Part shown: positions 34,038-42,406 of the stretch, one piece after another
Layout of the letters: every line of letters begins with the position of its first letter
Position numbering within the stretch: position 1 is the stretch's first letter
Source of the DNA: Solirubrobacter sp963792915
GTDB lineage: Bacteria > Actinomycetota > Thermoleophilia > Solirubrobacterales > Solirubrobacteraceae
Length of the DNA stretch: 64,000 nucleotides
NCBI GenBank assembly: GCA_963792915.1
Contig: CAWBYD010000007.1
Coordinates: forward strand, 749,849 to 813,848
Direction of reading: 5' to 3'
The notes under the pieces: generated by a model
Database searches by the model: none
The model's input: the letters and a program-made list of their open reading frames with translations, nothing else
What the model was told of the DNA's origin: nothing
Program-made: the position numbers and the translations under genes

Positions 34038-34700
34038 TCAGCGCCCGGCGCGGCCGCGCCGGCCCCGGCCGCGCAAGGCGCCGAGCAGGCCGCCGCCCTG
34101 GCCGCCCGCGAGGCCGCCGCCGGTGCCATTGGTCAGGTCGCCGAGCAGACCGCCGCCCTGGCCGCCCGGCTGGCCGCCGCCGCCGCCATTGGTCAGGTCG
34201 CCGAGCAGACCGCCGCCCTGGCCGCCCGCGGGGCCGCCACCGCCGCCATTGGTCAAATCGCCGAGCAGCCCCCCGCCCTGGCCGCCGGCGGGGCCGCCAC
34301 CGCCGCCGTCCGTCAGGTCTCCAAGCAGACCGCCGCCCTCGCCGCCCGCCAGGGCGCCCGTAGTGTCGTCGTACGGCGCACCGCCCCCGCCGCCGCCACC
34401 GCCCGCCTCGCCGCCGCCGCCCCCGCCGCCGTCCTGCCAGCCGGCGTCGTCGTAGCCGCCGCCCGCGTCACCGCCGCCACCGCCCCCGGAGGAGTCGGTG
34501 TCGTCGTAGTAGTCGCGCGCGATCATCCCGCTCACCGCAGCGTTGCCGGCGCTGCGCTGCAACTGAATCACCAGCGCCGGAGACAGGCCCGGGCGGCGCT
34601 GCGCGCTCAGCCCCGCGAGCGGCGCCGGAGCAGAGGCCGGCGCCGGCACAGCGGCGCGCTGCTCTACTTCCGCGGGTTGGCGCTCAGCGGCGTCCGCCAT
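34038..34700 (-). CDS. Gly-rich repeat protein with LQRSAGNAAV leader motif
   Basis: 220-residue protein. Residues 1-45 are Ala/Pro-rich; residues 47-56 read L-Q-R-S-A-G-N-A-A-V, the short motif seen near the N-terminus of DUF4157-type and other proteins tied to extracellular contractile injection systems. Then comes an Asp/Tyr-rich glycine stretch (70-115) and four to five 20-residue repeats (GGGLLGDLTNGGGGGPAGGQ, residues 117-210), ending in an Arg-rich tail. No injection-system gene is in the window. Function unknown. Confidence 0.62.
   Translation of the reverse strand: MADAAERQPAEVEQRAAVPAPASAPAPLAGLSAQRRPGLSPALVIQLQRSAGNAAVSGMIARDYYDDTDSSGGGGGGDAGGGYDDAGWQDGGGGGGGEAGGGGGGGGAPYDDTTGALAGGEGGGLLGDLTDGGGGGPAGGQGGGLLGDLTNGGGGGPAGGQGGGLLGDLTNGGGGGQPGGQGGGLLGDLTNGTGGGLAGGQGGGLLGALRGRGRRGRAGR
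34081..34350. repeat. 60-bp tandem repeats in the Gly-rich gene
   Basis: Four and a half units with a period of exactly 60 bp start at 34,081, 34,141, 34,201, 34,261 and 34,321, each beginning CCGAGCAG or CCAAGCAG. They encode the 20-residue protein repeat on the minus strand; unit-to-unit changes are mostly synonymous or conservative. Confidence 0.92.
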
Positions 34701-34755
34701 GGCTGCGCGCCACGCTACCGGTGCGGAGATGAGATGCCAAGGAGGGCATGGCACG

Positions 34756-35301
34756 ATGTCGGCCGTGCCCACCGCCCTGCTCGTGATCGACGTCCAGCAA
34801 GGCTTCGACGACGGGGACCACTGGGGCCTGCGCAACAACCCCGAGTGCGAGGCGAACGTCGCCGCGCTGATCGCCCACTGGCGGGCGACCGGCGAGCCGC
34901 TCGTCTACGTCCGCCACGACTCCGACGAGGACGACTCGCCGCTGCGCCCCGACCACCCCGGCAACGCATTCAAGGACGTCGTCACCGGTGAGCCGGACGT
35001 CCTCGTCACCAAGCGCGTGAACTCCGCGTTCTACGGCGACCCCGACCTGCACGCCTGGCTGCAGGCGCGCGGCATCGACGCGCTCGCGATCTGCGGCATC
35101 ACGACCAACCACTGCTGCGAGACAACCGCCCGCATGGCCGGCAATCTCGGCTACGACGTGACGTTCGTGCTCGACGCCACGCACACGTTCGACCGCAAGG
35201 GCCTGACCGCCGACGAGCTGGCGCGGACGACCGCGGCGAACCTCGACGAGGAGTTCGCCGCGGTCAGGACGACGCGCGCGGTTACGCGATCAGCGGGATG
35301 A
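34756..35301 (+). CDS. Isochorismatase-family cysteine hydrolase
   Basis: 181-residue cysteine hydrolase with all triad residues: Asp in LLVIDVQQGF, Lys in VTKRVNSAF and Cys in GITTNHCCETTAR. Nicotinamidase-like or amidohydrolase activity is likely; the substrate cannot be told. ATG at 34,756 preceded by AAGGAGG. The 3' end overlaps hppA by 20 bp on the other strand. Confidence 0.88.
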   Translation: MSAVPTALLVIDVQQGFDDGDHWGLRNNPECEANVAALIAHWRATGEPLVYVRHDSDEDDSPLRPDHPGNAFKDVVTGEPDVLVTKRVNSAFYGDPDLHAWLQARGIDALAICGITTNHCCETTARMAGNLGYDVTFVLDATHTFDRKGLTADELARTTAANLDEEFAAVRTTRAVTRSAG

Positions 35302-37327
35302 TCAGGAGGGCGACGATGTTCGCCACCTTGATCATCGGGTTGATGGCGGGGCCGGCGGTGTCCTTGAACGGGTCGCCGACGGTGTCGCCGGTCACCGAGG
35401 CCGCGTGGGCCTCGGAGCCCTTGCCGCCGTGAGCGCCGTCCTCGATCAGCTTCTTGGCGTTGTCCCACGCGCCGCCGCCCGAGGTCATCATCACGGCGAA
35501 GAACAGGCCGACGACGATCACGCCGATCAGCAGGCCGCCGAGCATCTTGTCCGACAGGATGCCGACGACGAGCGTGACGACGATGGGGATCAGCGACGGG
35601 ATGATCATCTCGCGCTGGGCGGCGCGGGTCACGATGTCCACGCACTGGCCGTACTCGGGCTGCTCGGTGCCGTCCATGATCCCCGGGTGCTCGCGGAACT
35701 GGCGGCGGACCTCCTCCACGACGGCGCCGCCGGCACGGCCCACGGCCTCCATCGACAGCGAGGCGAACAGGCAGACCATCATGCCGCCGATCAGCAGCCC
35801 CATCAGGACCTTCGGATCGTCGATGGCGAACGTGATGTTGCTGACCTTCAGCTCGACCGCGAGCTCCTGCTTGAAGGCGGCGAACAGCACCAGCGCGGCG
35901 AGCGCGGCCGAGCCGATCGCGTAACCCTTGGTCACGGCCTTGGTCGTGTTGCCGACCGCGTCCAGCGCGTCGGTGACGGTGCGGACGTCCTCGGGCATGT
36001 TCGCCATCTCGGCGATGCCGCCCGCGTTGTCGGTCACCGGGCCGAACGCGTCCAGGGCGACGATCAGCCCGCACAGCGAGAGCTGCGCCATCACGGCGAC
36101 GGCGATGCCGTACACGCCGGCGAGCTCGGAGGAGCCGTAGATCGCGAGCACGATCACGAGCGCCGGAGCGGCCGTGGCCTGCAGGCCGTTGGCGAGGCCC
36201 TGGATGATGTTCGTCGCGTGGCCGGTCTCCGACGCCAGCGAGATCGCCCGGACCGGCGAGAAGCGCGTCGACGTGTAGTAGTCGGTGATCACGAACAGCA
36301 GGCCGGTGACCGCGAGCCCGATCAGCGAGCACAGGTAGATGTCGCCCCACGAGGGTGCGCCGGCGCCAGGCAGGTCCTTCATCATCCAGTTCGTCACCGG
36401 GATGAAGAGGAGCGCGGAGATGACCGCAGCGAGGATGACGCCCTGATAGAGCGCGCGCTCCACATTGCCGCTGGCGGACTTGACGGCGAAGGTGCCGATG
36501 ATCGACGCCACGATCGAGACCGCGCCGAGCACGAGCGGGAACAGCACGACGGCGATCGTGTCCGGGAAGGTCAGGACGCCGAGCAGCATCACGGCCACCG
36601 CGGTGACCGCGTAGGTCTCGAACAGGTCCGCGGCCATGCCGGCGCAGTCGCCGACGTTGTCGCCCACGTTGTCGGCGATCACGGCCGGGTTGCGCGGGTC
36701 GTCCTCGGGGATGCCGGCCTCGATCTTGCCGACGATGTCCGCGCCGACGTCAGCGCCCTTGGTGAAGATGCCGCCGCCCAGACGGGCGAAGACGGAGATC
36801 AGCGAACCGCCGAACCCGAGGCCGATCAGGGCGTCCACGGAGTGCTTGGTCGAGACGCCGAAGATCCACGTCAGCACGCCGTAGTAGCCGGCGACGCCGA
36901 ACAGCGCCAGGCCGACGACCAGCAGGCCCGTCACGGCGCCGCTGCGGAACGCGACGTCGAGCGCCTTGCCGACGCCGCTGCGGGCCGCCTCCGCGACGCG
37001 CGCGTTGGCGCGCACGGACACGTTCATGCCGATGAAGCCGGCCGCCGCGGATGCCAGGCCGCCGATCGCGAAGCCGATCGCCACGCGGATGTTCTGCAGC
37101 GGGATCAGCGCGATGAACAGCACCACGCCGACGATCCCGATCGTCGTGTACTGCCGGCGCAAGTACGCCTGCGCACCTTCCTGGACGGCGGCAGAAAGCC
37201 GCTGCATGGTTTCGTTGCCCGGCGACAGCGCGAGCAGCGAGCGCGTCGTGACGACGCCGTAGGCCACGGCGAGCGACGCGCAGACGACGGCGAGCACAAC
37301 GCCGTGGTCGGACAGGAAACTTGACAA
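35282..37327 (-). CDS. hppA: Membrane H+-translocating pyrophosphatase, K+-independent type
   Basis: 681-residue proton pump driven by pyrophosphate hydrolysis, with about 16 helices. Pyrophosphate/Mg sites: G-A-D-V-G-A-D-I-V-G-K and ADNVGDNVGDCAGMAADLFE, with a third acidic cluster GDTVGDPFKDTAGP near the C-terminus. The K+ determinant reads G-N-T-T-K-A; Lys at this place marks the K+-independent class (Ala in K+-dependent enzymes). Best start is TTG at 37,327 with GAGG just upstream. Confidence 0.94.
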   Translation of the reverse strand: MSSFLSDHGVVLAVVCASLAVAYGVVTTRSLLALSPGNETMQRLSAAVQEGAQAYLRRQYTTIGIVGVVLFIALIPLQNIRVAIGFAIGGLASAAAGFIGMNVSVRANARVAEAARSGVGKALDVAFRSGAVTGLLVVGLALFGVAGYYGVLTWIFGVSTKHSVDALIGLGFGGSLISVFARLGGGIFTKGADVGADIVGKIEAGIPEDDPRNPAVIADNVGDNVGDCAGMAADLFETYAVTAVAVMLLGVLTFPDTIAVVLFPLVLGAVSIVASIIGTFAVKSASGNVERALYQGVILAAVISALLFIPVTNWMMKDLPGAGAPSWGDIYLCSLIGLAVTGLLFVITDYYTSTRFSPVRAISLASETGHATNIIQGLANGLQATAAPALVIVLAIYGSSELAGVYGIAVAVMAQLSLCGLIVALDAFGPVTDNAGGIAEMANMPEDVRTVTDALDAVGNTTKAVTKGYAIGSAALAALVLFAAFKQELAVELKVSNITFAIDDPKVLMGLLIGGMMVCLFASLSMEAVGRAGGAVVEEVRRQFREHPGIMDGTEQPEYGQCVDIVTRAAQREMIIPSLIPIVVTLVVGILSDKMLGGLLIGVIVVGLFFAVMMTSGGGAWDNAKKLIEDGAHGGKGSEAHAASVTGDTVGDPFKDTAGPAINPMIKVANIVALLIIPLIA

Positions 37328-37350
37328 GGAAACCTCGCTGGACTCAGACA

Positions 37351-37384
37351 AAGCAGAAACGGCAGCCCCAGCTCGGGGCCGCCG
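37351..37384 (-). terminator. Rho-independent-type terminator after the DUF1844 gene
   Basis: Read on the minus strand: GGCGGCCCCG, a short AGCT-containing loop, GGGGCTGCC, then TTTCTGCTTT. A stem of about 9 bp with one mismatch and a T-rich tail, between the DUF1844 stop and the hppA start. Confidence 0.65.
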
Positions 37385-37410
37385 TGAAGCGCCGCGAGTG
37401 TACCGAGGAG

Positions 37411-37803
37411 CTACTGCCCGGGGACCCAGAGTCGCCCAGAAGACTGCGCCGGACCGGTCCCGGGCGGCTTCTCCTCGGGCTCCGCAGGCCCGGGTTTGAC
37501 TCCTGACAGCTGGATCCAGGCCATCTGCAGGCGCGACAGCGCGTCCTTGACGGGGGCCAGTTCCTGGGCGTGTTTTGGCTCCAGCAGGGGCAGCAGCGCC
37601 CGCGCGCCGTCGATCGCCTGTTTCGTCTGCTCGAGGTCGCGCCCGGGCGCGTCCTCCCCAGGCGGAACGGCGAGGCCCGCTTTGCGTGCTCCGAGGTTGA
37701 TAAGTGTGACAAGGGTCTGTAGGAGGACATCGTCGACGCCGAGTTTGTCCATCTCGGCCTCGATCGCCCGCATCTCCTCGTCTGAGAACTGCCGCTGGCT
37801 CAT
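37411..37803 (-). CDS. DUF1844 protein
   Basis: 130-residue protein. The DUF1844 core LLQTLVTLINLGARKAGL..PP and DLEQTKQAIDGARALLPLLE is followed by a helical segment and a Pro/Gly tail. Widespread in actinobacteria, role unknown. ATG overlaps the upstream ligase stop (TAATG), and a terminator follows, so it closes the operon. Confidence 0.85.
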   Translation of the reverse strand: MSQRQFSDEEMRAIEAEMDKLGVDDVLLQTLVTLINLGARKAGLAVPPGEDAPGRDLEQTKQAIDGARALLPLLEPKHAQELAPVKDALSRLQMAWIQLSGVKPGPAEPEEKPPGTGPAQSSGRLWVPGQ

Positions 37804-38927
37804 TAGACCCTCTCCTGTGCGGGGTACGTCGCGCGGGTCTCCTCCACGCACTGCTTGAACACGTCATACGGGCTCGCGCCCGCGTCGATCATGCGGCGCT
37901 GGCGCTGCGCGCCGTTCAGCTCGGGCAGCGCGACGTCCGCGCCGGTCCACGCCTTCAGCCGGTCGAGCGCCTCGGCGGCCGGGTACTCCACGATCTCCGG
38001 TCCCTCGAGGTCCAGCAGCATGCCGTCCTGCCCGTAGCGCAGCGCCCGCCACATGTTCTCCTCGATCAGCCGGCCCGGCAGGTCGGGCGGGGTCTCCCCC
38101 GCGTCGACCTCGCGCAGCGCCTGGGCGACGCACGCGACGATCAGCTCGGCGAGCGCGTCGGACTCGGTCCCCGTGGTCTGCGCGTCGCACACACGGACCT
38201 CGATCGTCCCGAACGCGTGATGCGGGCGCACCGACCACCACAGCTGCGTGAACTCGACGATCGAGTTCGTACGGACCAGCAGCTCGACGTAGTCCTGCCA
38301 CGCCTGCCAGGAGCCGAAGACGTCCGGGATGCCGCAGCGCGGGAACGACTTCGTGAACGTCTGCGTGCGCGCCGAGTGCAGGCCGGAATCGCGCCCGTCG
38401 ACATAGGGCGAGTTGGCGCTGATCGCCAGCAGCGTCGGCAGCACGGGGCGCAGCCGGTCGCACACGCGCACCGCGCGGTCGCCGCCCTGGATGCCGACGT
38501 GGACCTGCAGCGCGAACGTGTTGTTGCGCCACGCGACGTACTTCAGGCCCTCCTGCACGCGCCGGTAGTGCTCGGTGTCGATGATGTGCTGCTCGCGGTA
38601 GTCCGAGAGCGGATGCGTGCCGGTCGAGGCGAGCGCCACGCCGTGCGCGTCGGCGAGCGCGAACAGCCGCCGGCGCGCGTCGTGCTGCAGCGCCAGCGCG
38701 TGCTTGACGTCCTCCCCGCGGCCGGACCGGATCTCGATCTCCGAGGAGATCAGCTCGCCCGCGATCGCCGTCGCGAGCACGTCGTCCTTGGCGCCCGCGT
38801 CGCGCAGCGCCTCGAAGCGCGCGACGAGCTCGAGGCTCTGCGGGTCGACGAGCGCCCACTCCTCCTCGATTCCCACGGTCAGGTCCTTGGAGGTCTCGAA
38901 GACCTCGCGTGCGGCATTGAGATCCAT
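37803..38927 (-). CDS. Carboxylate-amine ligase, glutamate-cysteine ligase type 2 (YbdK family)
   Basis: 374-residue ATP-dependent ligase. Family blocks: VGIEEEWALVDPQSLEL, SEIEIRSGRGEDV, LASTGTHPLSDYREQ, NTFALQVHVGI, GTIEVRVCDAQTT. Homologues ligate glutamate and cysteine weakly; actinobacteria use related enzymes near thiol and redox genes. Downstream of rex and a glutaredoxin-like gene, so a thiol role fits. Confidence 0.88.
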   Translation of the reverse strand: MDLNAAREVFETSKDLTVGIEEEWALVDPQSLELVARFEALRDAGAKDDVLATAIAGELISSEIEIRSGRGEDVKHALALQHDARRRLFALADAHGVALASTGTHPLSDYREQHIIDTEHYRRVQEGLKYVAWRNNTFALQVHVGIQGGDRAVRVCDRLRPVLPTLLAISANSPYVDGRDSGLHSARTQTFTKSFPRCGIPDVFGSWQAWQDYVELLVRTNSIVEFTQLWWSVRPHHAFGTIEVRVCDAQTTGTESDALAELIVACVAQALREVDAGETPPDLPGRLIEENMWRALRYGQDGMLLDLEGPEIVEYPAAEALDRLKAWTGADVALPELNGAQRQRRMIDAGASPYDVFKQCVEETRATYPAQERV

Positions 38928-38933
38928 GGGCGC

Positions 38934-39626
38934 CTAAGTGAGGTAGAAGTACAGCGCGTAGAGCAGGTCCACGGCTGGACTGGAAGTGTGCACGGTCACC
39001 TCAGGCGGCACCTGCAGGAGCGCCTCGGAGTAGTTGAAGATGATCTTCACGCCGGCTCCGACCAGGCGGTCGGCGAGTTCCTGCGCGGCCGCGGTCGGCA
39101 CGGCGAGCACGCCGACCACGATGTCCTCCTCGTCGACGATCTGCTTGAGCTCGTCGGGATGGCGGACGATCGCGGACGGGCCCACCCGTTCGCCGATCTT
39201 GGCCGGGTCGAGGTCGAAGATCGCGACGACGCGGAAGCCGTGGTCGGCGAAGATGTCCGAGGACGCGATCGCCTTGCCGAGGTGGCCCGCACCGAACAGC
39301 GCGATGTTGTGCTGGCCGCTCGTGCGCAGGATCTTGCGGATCTGCGAGACCAGCGAATCCACGTTGTAGCCCACGCCGCGCTTGCCGAACTTGCCGAAGC
39401 CGGACAGGTCGCGGCGGATCTGCGTCGAGTTGACGTGCGTGTACTCCGAGAGCTCCTGCGACGAGATCGTCTCCTTGCCCATCTTGCGTGCCTGGGTCAG
39501 CACCTGGAGGTAGCGAGACAGGCGGGCGGCCACGCCGAGCGAGAGGCGATCGGAGAGCGGACCGAGCCCTTCGCCCTGCTGCGCGCCGCCGCCGCCGGTC
39601 TTCGTGGCGACGTCGCCGAAACTCAT
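38934..39626 (-). CDS. rex: Redox-sensing transcriptional repressor Rex
   Basis: 230-residue NADH/NAD+-responsive repressor. N-terminal winged helix (ISSQELSEYTHVNSTQIRRDLSGFG), Rossmann domain with ALFGAGHLGKAIA and acidic AIFDLDPAKIG, C-terminal swapped helix (DLLYALYFYL). Controls respiration and fermentation genes in relatives. Start overlaps the glutaredoxin-like stop (ATGA). Confidence 0.95.
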   Translation of the reverse strand: MSFGDVATKTGGGGAQQGEGLGPLSDRLSLGVAARLSRYLQVLTQARKMGKETISSQELSEYTHVNSTQIRRDLSGFGKFGKRGVGYNVDSLVSQIRKILRTSGQHNIALFGAGHLGKAIASSDIFADHGFRVVAIFDLDPAKIGERVGPSAIVRHPDELKQIVDEEDIVVGVLAVPTAAAQELADRLVGAGVKIIFNYSEALLQVPPEVTVHTSSPAVDLLYALYFYLT

Positions 39627-39868
39627 CTTCCCTCACGATAGAGAATGTGGCGCAGCCGGGTCTCGTCGACGAAGTACTCGAAGTGCTCGACCCCGTCCAC
39701 CGCGACGACCGGGATGCGTTCCAGGTAGCGCCGGTGAAGATCGTCGTCGCCGGTGATGTCGATCTCGCGCAGCCTGAACGGCACTCCGGCGCGGACCTGC
39801 TCCAGGAGCGTGCGCGCCTCGTCGCAGAGGTGGCAGCCGGGCCGGCCGTAGAGCGTGACCGTCCTCAC
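39623..39868 (-). CDS. Glutaredoxin-like thiol-disulfide protein
   Basis: 81-residue thioredoxin-fold protein with redox motif C-H-L-C in RPGCHLCDEART and cis-Pro in RIPVVAVDG. It resembles DUF836/glutaredoxin-family proteins. GTG start overlaps the subtilase stop (GTGA) and its own stop overlaps rex, suggesting a redox-linked operon. Confidence 0.87.
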   Translation of the reverse strand: MRTVTLYGRPGCHLCDEARTLLEQVRAGVPFRLREIDITGDDDLHRRYLERIPVVAVDGVEHFEYFVDETRLRHILYREGR

Positions 39869-42405
39869 CGCGACTCGCGGACGGTCGGCGTCTGCTGGCG
39901 CGGCGCCCAGGCGCGGACGCGGAAGCGGTAGCTGCCCGGCGGGAGCGCACCGGCGGGCAGCGTATACGCGTATTCGGCGGGCATCAGGTCGCGCGCGCCG
40001 CCCGGGACCGTCAGCTCGCGCGTCTCGCCGCCGCCGACCACGTCGAGGATCAGCCGCTCGGCGAGGCCGATCGTGGCGCCGGACCCGAGCGGATCGCCGC
40101 GGGTGAACTCGCCGACCGTGAAGCGCACGCGGCGGCCGGAGACCCGCAGCGGCCCGATCGCGACCGGCGCGACCTCGGGCGGGCGCACCAGCCACGGCAC
40201 CGAGGCGAGGGTCTGCGCGCCGGCGGTCGCGGTCAGCACGCCGTAGGCGGTGCCGGCACGCGGCAGCCGGATCGTGACGTCGGCGGGGACGCCGGGGGTG
40301 AGCGCAAGCGTGGGCGGGGACACCGTGGCGCCGCCCGTCGCGTGCAGGGCGACGGTCACGGAGGCCTGGGTCGAGAGCCGGACGGTCACCGGGTCCAGCG
40401 CACGGCCGGAGACCGCGGCGGGCGGGTCGGCGGTGATCCCGGGGCTCGCCGATGGGGTGCGCAGCGAGCCGGCGCCGGCGCGCTCGGGCGGCAGCCCGGC
40501 CGGGTCGGCGGCGGCGATCAGCGCGGCGCGCAGCTGCTGCGGGCTGAGCTCGGGATGGGCGCGCGCGAGCCGGCTCGCGGCCGCGGCGACCTGGGCGGCC
40601 GCGATCGCCGTCCCGCCGTCGACGACCGCTTCCCCGCCGACGCCGACGGTCACGGCGCTGCCGGGGGCGGCCAGGTCGGGCTTGGGCAGGCCGCCGGCGC
40701 TCGGGCCCTCGCTCGTGAACAGCGAGGCGCGACGCTCCGGTTCTTCGGAGCGCGCCCCGCGCTGCGTCTCGCCGAACGTCACCGGGCTGCCGGGCTTGAG
40801 CGCGAGCAGCGTGCGGGCGCCGGTCCCGGTGACGCCGATCACCGGCGCCCCGGCCCGTCCCGCCGCGATCGCGGGGAGCGGGCGCGACCGCGGGTCGGCG
40901 AGCAGGACGGCGGCGGCGCCGACCGCGGCGGCCGCCGCGGCCTGGGCGCCGGGGTTGTCGCCCGCGCGGACGATCACGAGCTTGCCGCGCAGGGCGGTCT
41001 GTAGCTTGCCGAGGGCGACCTCGTCGGTCCCGGACACGGGGCCGGCAGTCGTCGCCGAGCGCGGCGGCGTGCCGCCGAGGACGGCCGCCTCGAACTCGTC
41101 GCCGCCGGCCTTGAGCGTGACGCGCGGCGCGGCCTCGGGGCCCGCGAGGGCGCCGACGGCGACCGCGTCGGGCGCGCCGGCGGGCGAGCCGATGGTCCCG
41201 CCGGCCTTCGCGGCGCCCTCGTTGCCGGCCGGGGCGACGACGAGCGTGCCGAGGCCCGCCGCGCCCTCCACCGCCTGCGCCTCGGGCGAGTTCGCGAAGC
41301 CCGCGTAGGGCGAGTTCACGCCCGACAGCACGACCGGCACGTGGTCGGACGTGTCGCCGTCGCCGTTGGGGTCCACGGCGCGCTCGAGCCCGGCCAGCAG
41401 CGTGTCGGTGGTCGCCGCGGCCTCGACGCTCTGGCCGGTCGCGCGCAGCGAGGCGACGCGGATCGGCAGCACCCGCTCCCCCGCCGCCGCGACGACGCCC
41501 GCGAGCGCGGTGGCGCTGGTCTCGACGCGCTTGGAGCCGCCCGGGTCGCGCCCGGGGTCCGGCCGGCGGTCGCGGTCCACGGCGTCGTAGCCGGCATCCG
41601 CGAAGCCGGCGAGCGCGCGGCTGTCCATGCCGGTGTCGAGGATCGCGACGGGCGGCTGGCCGGGCGCGGGCGGCGCGGGCAGCGCGACCCGGCCGGGCAC
41701 GGGCACGGGCTCGCCGGCGGCCGGATAGAGCCGCCGCACGGTGCGCACGCGGTTGCCCGCGGAGTTCAGGCGCCCGAGGTCGGACGTCTTGACGGTGGCG
41801 GCGAAGCCGTTCCACACGCGGTAGAAGGACACGACGTCCTTGAGCTCGATCCCGTTGGCCTGGATCGCGCCGCGGGTCGCGATCAGCTCGCGCTTGAGCG
41901 ACTTGATGCGCTGGATCTGCTCGGCGGCGCCCATCGAGCGCGCGTTCGGGAGGTCGCCCAGCGCGGGCCGGCGGAACTGCACGAGCACGCGCTGCTCGGC
42001 GCCGGGCGCCTGCTGCGGGGTGCGGCCGTCGTACGGGACGGGGTCGGCGAGCGAGGCGGCCGGCGCGGGCGCGACGCCGGGCAGCGAGGCGGTCCCGCCG
42101 GTGGCCAGTAGGACGATCAGCACGATCGCGGCGGCGGCGAGCAGCGCGGCGGCGACGCGGGCGGGCAGCGGGAGGCGGCGAAGCCGCGCGGCGAGGGCGG
42201 GGCGAGCGCCCGGAGGCGGGTCGGCGCCGGGCGGCGGCGCCGCGGCCTGTCCGGCCGCGAGCGGCGCTGCCTGCTCACCGGCGGGCGGCGAAGCCGCGGC
42301 CTGTCCGGGCGCGGGCGCCGCGACCTGCTCACCGGAGTCGGGCGGCGGCGCCTCACCTTGCGGCGGTCCGCCGGCGGGGCGCCCGGAGGCGTCGGGCCCG
42401 GCCAC
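39865..42405 (-). CDS. Subtilisin-fold membrane protein lacking catalytic His and Ser
   Basis: 846-residue protein: Pro/Ala-rich cytoplasmic N-terminus (1-75), one membrane helix (82-102), a possible I9-like propeptide (138-225), then an S8 fold with Asp kept (D257 in VAILDTGMDS), oxyanion Asn kept (N395 in APAGNEG) and a PA-like insert (about 440-550). The His site GHGTHVAG is replaced by ETSATALAG (295-303), and the Ser site GTSMAAP by GTAIAAA (Ala at 600). It should be proteolytically dead. GTG start one base after tsaD. Confidence 0.82.
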   Translation of the reverse strand: MAGPDASGRPAGGPPQGEAPPPDSGEQVAAPAPGQAAASPPAGEQAAPLAAGQAAAPPPGADPPPGARPALAARLRRLPLPARVAAALLAAAAIVLIVLLATGGTASLPGVAPAPAASLADPVPYDGRTPQQAPGAEQRVLVQFRRPALGDLPNARSMGAAEQIQRIKSLKRELIATRGAIQANGIELKDVVSFYRVWNGFAATVKTSDLGRLNSAGNRVRTVRRLYPAAGEPVPVPGRVALPAPPAPGQPPVAILDTGMDSRALAGFADAGYDAVDRDRRPDPGRDPGGSKRVETSATALAGVVAAAGERVLPIRVASLRATGQSVEAAATTDTLLAGLERAVDPNGDGDTSDHVPVVLSGVNSPYAGFANSPEAQAVEGAAGLGTLVVAPAGNEGAAKAGGTIGSPAGAPDAVAVGALAGPEAAPRVTLKAGGDEFEAAVLGGTPPRSATTAGPVSGTDEVALGKLQTALRGKLVIVRAGDNPGAQAAAAAAVGAAAVLLADPRSRPLPAIAAGRAGAPVIGVTGTGARTLLALKPGSPVTFGETQRGARSEEPERRASLFTSEGPSAGGLPKPDLAAPGSAVTVGVGGEAVVDGGTAIAAAQVAAAASRLARAHPELSPQQLRAALIAAADPAGLPPERAGAGSLRTPSASPGITADPPAAVSGRALDPVTVRLSTQASVTVALHATGGATVSPPTLALTPGVPADVTIRLPRAGTAYGVLTATAGAQTLASVPWLVRPPEVAPVAIGPLRVSGRRVRFTVGEFTRGDPLGSGATIGLAERLILDVVGGGETRELTVPGGARDLMPAEYAYTLPAGALPPGSYRFRVRAWAPRQQTPTVRESR

Positions 42406-42406
42406 T

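Noticed and set aside
33978..34991. Ala-rich repeat protein on the plus strand opposite the Gly-rich gene
   Set aside because: It overlaps the start of the isochorismatase in the wrong frame and has no ribosome site; the minus-strand frame has a start and the L-Q-R-S-A-G-N motif.
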